Source: Phycisphaerae bacterium (lineage in GTDB: Bacteria > Planctomycetota > Phycisphaerae > JAAYCJ01). Taken from it: DNA of 64,000 nt. Position numbers and translations under genes: made by a program. The notes beneath the pieces are model-generated. The model searched no databases. It saw only the letters and a program-made list of their open reading frames with translations, and was not told the origin of the DNA. Positions 60,980 to 64,000 of the stretch are shown in pieces (positions within the stretch are counted from its first letter, which is position 1; every line of letters starts with the position of its first letter). The stretch is taken from NCBI GenBank assembly GCA_012729815.1, contig JAAYCJ010000289.1, positions 1-64,000 on the forward strand. Reading direction: 5' to 3'.

Positions 60980-61450
60980 ATGGTTGACATCGCCAACTTG
61001 GGAATTTCTAAGCGGGGGTGCATAGTGCATACATTGACACAAATTATTGCTTATGTTGCATTGGCATTAGTTATGACAAGTACAAGCAGCGGAGACCTGT
61101 TTCCCTCGGCTGCACCCAACTCGGAGCTGAGTCTCGATGCTCCCAGTCGGATGGCGGATCAGCCGATGCAGGGCGACGCCGATCTGGACGGCGACGTTGA
61201 TTTGGGCGACTTTGATATCTTTGAGGCCAACTTCGCCACACCGTCCGGAGCGACGTGGGAACAGGGAGACTTCGACCAGGACGACGACGTGGACCTTGAC
61301 GATTTCGCCTTGTTACAGAACAGCTTCGGCTACACGCAGCCGACCAACGGCGAGAACACGCCCCCGGTCCAGGTGCCCGCTCCGGCTGCGATCCTGCTGG
61401 GCGCGATCGGCCTGGCTCTGGCCGGATGGGTCCGACAACGTCTGGCCTGA
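60980..61450 (+). CDS. secreted PEP-CTERM-type protein with dockerin-like EF-hand pair
   Basis: The 156-residue protein (if started at 60980) has a signal peptide (LTQIIAYVALALVMTSTSSG) and a charged linker. Two EF-hand-like loops of a dockerin follow: GDADLDGDVDLGDFDIFEANF and GDFDQDDDVDLDDFALLQNSFG (about 65-120). The C-terminal tail is VPAPAAILLGAIGLALAGWVRQRLA, a PEP-CTERM variant with Ala-Pro-Ala. A GTG at 61025 (15 codons later) could be the true start because the promoter is very close to the ATG. The dockerin would bind a cohesin on another protein, or simply calcium. The sorting tail anchors it to the surface. Confidence 0.8.
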   Translation: MVDIANLGISKRGCIVHTLTQIIAYVALALVMTSTSSGDLFPSAAPNSELSLDAPSRMADQPMQGDADLDGDVDLGDFDIFEANFATPSGATWEQGDFDQDDDVDLDDFALLQNSFGYTQPTNGENTPPVQVPAPAAILLGAIGLALAGWVRQRLA

Positions 61451-61634
61451 CGGCCCTCGCGCTATCCGCCTGGATGCCGGAACCGTCGTCAACGTCGTTC
61501 GCGAACGCCGCAAACAGACGATGCGGTCTCTCCCTGCGCCGCGACGCAGTACCACACCAACAGCCGTGACGCTCCGCCCGAAGCTCCACCACGTCGTTTC
61601 CCCGTTGCTTCCAAACCCGCGAAACGGTTTTTTG

Positions 61635-61662
61635 TTGAACTTCGTGAGATTCTCTGAATAAT
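61635..61662 (+). promoter_or_regulatory. promoter of the polysaccharide export gene
   Basis: TTGAAC (61635-61640), 16 bases, AATAAT (61657-61662), 81 bases before the start. Confidence 0.55.
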
Positions 61663-61742
61663 GCTCCAATAGGCGGGTCATCAGAGGCCCGGGCCGTTGG
61701 GGACGGCGTGGTCCAACCGCGGTGATAACGGAGGCACGAGCT

Positions 61743-62939
61743 ATGTCGTGGGTGACCAAGGGCAGAGTCATGGGTTTCGGGCGTTTCTCAATACTGGCGG
61801 GAGTCGCGGTTTTCGCCTTCACTTGCATCGGCTGCGCCGGCGACGGCCGAATCAGCGTCTATGAGTACCTCCAGATACGGCAGACCGAACCAGCCGCACC
61901 AACCACCCAGCCCGTGGACACCTCCGCGCTGACTAAGATGGTCAACCATGAACTTGGCCCCTACCGCGCCGGGACCGGCGACGTGCTCCAGATCATGCTC
62001 TCCGGTCCGGATCAGACGGTGATCTATCAGCCGGTGCCGGTGCGGGTCGACCAGGAGGGTACCGTCGAGTTGCCCATCGTCGGCAAAATCAAGGTGGCCG
62101 GCCTGAGCCTTGAGGCGGTCGAGGACGCGATCCAGCAGGCCTACGTCCCGGACGTCTACCGCCAGGCCGTCGTGCACGTGAGCCTCTTTGAGCCCTATGC
62201 GACCAACGTCCTGGTCACCGGCGCGGTCGTAACTCCCGGACTGATCCCGCTGCGCCGAACGGAACGAAATCTGATGTACGCCCTCGCCGCGGCCGGCGGA
62301 CTCTCGCAGCTCTCTTCCGGCAAGGCCACGCTCAAGCGCCTTCGCCACCCCGAGCAGAGCGTCACCCTCGACCTGACCGACCCGGAGCAGCTCGCCGGCG
62401 CCCTGACCATCGATCCGCTGGAGCCGGGCGACCTGATCTACGTGCACTCAGCCGTCCCGAATACCGTATTCGTCGGCGGCTTGGTCAACGCGCCCCGGGC
62501 CCAGACCTATCCGCCGGGAACGGACGTGACCGTGCTCCAGGCCATCGCCGCCTCCGCCGGCCTGCGAGAAGACCTGGTGCCCAGCGAGGCCACCCTGATC
62601 CATCGCACGCCCGACGGCCGCGACATCCGCGTCAAGCTCAACCTCAACAAGATATCGAAGGGCGAGGAACCCAACGTCGTGCTCGCCGCCGGCGATATTC
62701 TCTGGGTGCCGCACACCCTCGGCACGCGGGTCGTCGAATTCATCAACCGCAACTTCTTCTTCCGCGCCGGCTTCAGCGCCACCTATAACATCATCGGCGG
62801 CGAGGACTACCTCGAAGACGATTTCAACGTCGGTCGGCGCGACCTCTCATCGCTCTACGACCCGTTCGGCGAGCTGTTGCGCAACGCCGCCCTCCAGGGC
62901 CTCACTCCGGCGCCGCCTGTCGTGCCCGTCGCCAAGTAG
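61743..62939 (+). CDS. polysaccharide export outer-membrane lipoprotein (Wza/GfcE-like)
   Basis: The start at 61743 has GGAGG eight bases upstream; longer in-frame ATG is less likely. The 398-residue protein has a lipoprotein signal (FTCIGC, C31) and a Poly_export domain (YRAGTGDVLQIMLSGPDQ... VDQEGTVELPIVGKIKVAGLSLEAVEDAI). SLBB-type segments follow, with VLVTGAVVTPGLIPL, YVHSAVPNTVFVGGLVNAPRAQTYPPGTDVTVLQAIAASAGL and the final DILWVPHTLGTRVV. This is the outer-membrane pore type of Wza. It lies downstream of a PEP-CTERM gene, as often seen in planctomycetes. Confidence 0.9.
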   Translation: MSWVTKGRVMGFGRFSILAGVAVFAFTCIGCAGDGRISVYEYLQIRQTEPAAPTTQPVDTSALTKMVNHELGPYRAGTGDVLQIMLSGPDQTVIYQPVPVRVDQEGTVELPIVGKIKVAGLSLEAVEDAIQQAYVPDVYRQAVVHVSLFEPYATNVLVTGAVVTPGLIPLRRTERNLMYALAAAGGLSQLSSGKATLKRLRHPEQSVTLDLTDPEQLAGALTIDPLEPGDLIYVHSAVPNTVFVGGLVNAPRAQTYPPGTDVTVLQAIAASAGLREDLVPSEATLIHRTPDGRDIRVKLNLNKISKGEEPNVVLAAGDILWVPHTLGTRVVEFINRNFFFRAGFSATYNIIGGEDYLEDDFNVGRRDLSSLYDPFGELLRNAALQGLTPAPPVVPVAK

Positions 62940-63115
62940 CCCCGAACGTAAGGGCATCAAAGCGGAGTGGCTCGGGCTCGGCGATCGGAATCTGTGTCGG
63001 TCGATCGCAGGCCACTCTCCACCCCCGGCGCCGCCACCATTCAGATCACCGCACAGGACGGCGACACGGCGCCCAAAGCGATTCTCGCCGCGAAAATGCG
63101 AACGCGTATTCATTG

Positions 63116-63145
63116 TTTCTGCCGCACGGCGGCATGGACTATAAT
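63116..63145 (+). promoter_or_regulatory. possible promoter of the ResB gene
   Basis: A perfect TATAAT (63140-63145) with a weak -35 (63117-63122) 17 bases upstream, 57 bases before the start codon. Confidence 0.4.
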
Positions 63146-63201
63146 AATCCTTGAACGTATGCCCTTGCGACGGGGGGCGGACACCAGGACAAGATCGGAC
63201 A

Positions 63202-64000
63202 ATGGCGGAACTGGAACAACAGAAGGCGCCTCAGAACTGGCCGGATCGGCTCTTGCGGTCGATCGGGTCGCTGCGCCTGGCCGGGCTGCTGATGGTCCTG
63301 TGGATGGTGGCGATGGCGGCGGCGACCGTCCATGAGGTCCAGCGCGGAACCGAACCGACGCTCAAAGCCTTCTACGGCTCGTCGTGGTTCGCCGCGCTGC
63401 TGGGCATGATCGGAGTCAACGTGCTGGCCGCGATGGTCCTGCGCTTCCCGTTCAAGCGGAGCCACGCGGGTTTCGTAGCCGTCCACGCCGGCATCCTGAT
63501 CGTCCTGGTCGGAGCCTTGATGACCAAACGCTGGGCGATCGACGGGCAACTGGCCCTCGCGGAGGGCCAGACCGCGGCCGTCTTTGCCGTCGATCAGCCG
63601 GTCCTGGCCCTGACGAATCTCGCCGACGGCCGAACCGCCACCGTCGATCTGCCGCCGTCCGTTTTCGACGGCCTGAAAACCGTTGAGACGCCCGCCGCTC
63701 CGCAACCGGCCCTCGGCGACGTGACGGCAAGCGCCCTGCGATACCTCCCCGACAGCGCCGAGCGGGAGGAGGTGCTCGACGACAACCCGCGCGAACACGA
63801 CGCCGTCGAAGTGCGATTCTCGACGGATGAGGGAAGCCAATCCCTATGGCTCTTCGCCGATCACGCAGACGAGACGGCCATGATCGGCTATCAGGTCCAT
63901 CAGGACGAAGCCGACTTCGCTCGGACGATCACAACGCAGCCGACCACCCAACCCGCCGACAAAGGGCGGGTGATGGTCGAGTATCATGGGCAGCGGTACG
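63202..64000 (+). CDS. resB: cytochrome c biogenesis protein ResB, N-terminal part cut by the window edge
   Basis: The frame is open from ATG 63202 to the right edge (266 codons seen). It starts MAELEQQKAPQNWPDRLLRSIGSLRLAGLLMVLW and continues with a membrane helix pair (SLRLAGLLMVLWMVAMAAATVHE; WFAALLGMIGVNVLAAMVLR; GFVAVHAGILIVLVGALMT). A large soluble loop (about 110 onward, with TVDLPPSVFDGL and EVRFSTDEGSQSLWLF) follows. This layout matches ResB of the Ccs (System II) pathway of heme delivery to cytochrome c. A CcsA partner would be expected just beyond the edge. A Thr-Gln-Pro run (TTQPTTQPADK) near residue 253 lies in the loop. Confidence 0.88.
   Translation, partial: MAELEQQKAPQNWPDRLLRSIGSLRLAGLLMVLWMVAMAAATVHEVQRGTEPTLKAFYGSSWFAALLGMIGVNVLAAMVLRFPFKRSHAGFVAVHAGILIVLVGALMTKRWAIDGQLALAEGQTAAVFAVDQPVLALTNLADGRTATVDLPPSVFDGLKTVETPAAPQPALGDVTASALRYLPDSAEREEVLDDNPREHDAVEVRFSTDEGSQSLWLFADHADETAMIGYQVHQDEADFARTITTQPTTQPADKGRVMVEYHGQRY

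Noticed and set aside
1-64000. CRISPR arrays, insertion sequences, rRNA and tRNA genes
   Set aside because: I looked for direct repeats, transposase motifs and RNA signatures by eye and found none that I could support. A tRNAscan and repeat search would settle it.

Overview
The window looks like a chromosomal stretch of a GC-rich planctomycete of the Phycisphaerae type. The reasons are the PEP-CTERM-type sorting tails on two secreted proteins, several proteins with a prepilin-like (DUF1559/H-X9-DG) character, linkers rich in Thr-Gln-Pro in secreted proteins, a Gld-like ABC gene set, and a rich stock of carbohydrate and oxidoreductase genes. This assignment is an inference from gene content. 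I found no rRNA, tRNA, insertion sequence or CRISPR array. Coding density is about 90 percent, and most intergenic gaps hold recognisable promoters.

Layout. 1-1500 (minus strand): a truncated alpha/beta hydrolase, then a compact unit of promoter, cobalamin riboswitch, intrinsic terminator and a small PEP-CTERM protein whose fold resembles the cobalamin-binding domain of transcobalamin. 1582-3131: a DsbD-alpha-like protein and a redoxin lipoprotein. 3156-4175: a probable Panacea (DUF4065) antitoxin with a small toxin-like partner. 4196-6045: umuDC with an operator-like palindrome over the promoter. 6131-8369: a TPR lipoprotein and a DUF362 ferredoxin. 8504-12160: a shortened YkgJ-like protein, a small membrane protein, rho, coaE and a VOC protein. 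12350-14986: a large secreted fusion protein. 15074-16880: ThuA and Gfo/Idh/MocA proteins. 16981-20202: a YbhGFSR-like export operon. 20409-24767: hemB, an aromatic/aspartate aminotransferase, a URO-D-family protein and a TSUP permease. 24779-26055: a DUF2089 regulator operon with a glycine-rich repeat protein. 26132-29083: an orphan OppF, a TIM-barrel-like protein and an HDOD protein. 29233-32408: hslV, hslU and neuC. 32534-34635: YjbQ and two tandem formyltransferases. 34815-41001: a GldA-GldF-GldG-DUF4340 set. 41351-46179: a sugar-phosphate isomerase-like protein and two GT4 glycosyltransferases, one fused to a glycosidase-like domain. 46185-49939: a LacI regulator, a prepilin-like protein and a clan-A glycoside hydrolase. 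50070-52115: an ankyrin-trypsin-TPR lipoprotein. 52267-55427: a secreted TPR-like protein and surE. 55933-60830: a five-gene cluster with a double-GTPase, a GAP1-type GTPase-associated protein, a SUMF1-type protein, a long coiled-coil protein and an unknown acidic protein. 60980-64000: a dockerin-like PEP-CTERM protein, a Wza-like export lipoprotein and a truncated ResB.

How parts work together. The two best candidates for little-described biology are the B12-controlled surface protein at 470-1469 and the GTPase/GAP1/SUMF1 cluster at 55933-60830. The cluster has the content expected of the NTP-dependent conflict systems found in bacteria with complex life cycles. The last genes tie a PEP-CTERM protein to exopolysaccharide export, a pairing known from PEP-CTERM/EpsH genomes. 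The sugar genes (neuC, formyltransferases, GT4 pair, GH) suggest a decorated surface polysaccharide, although they are spread over several transcription units.
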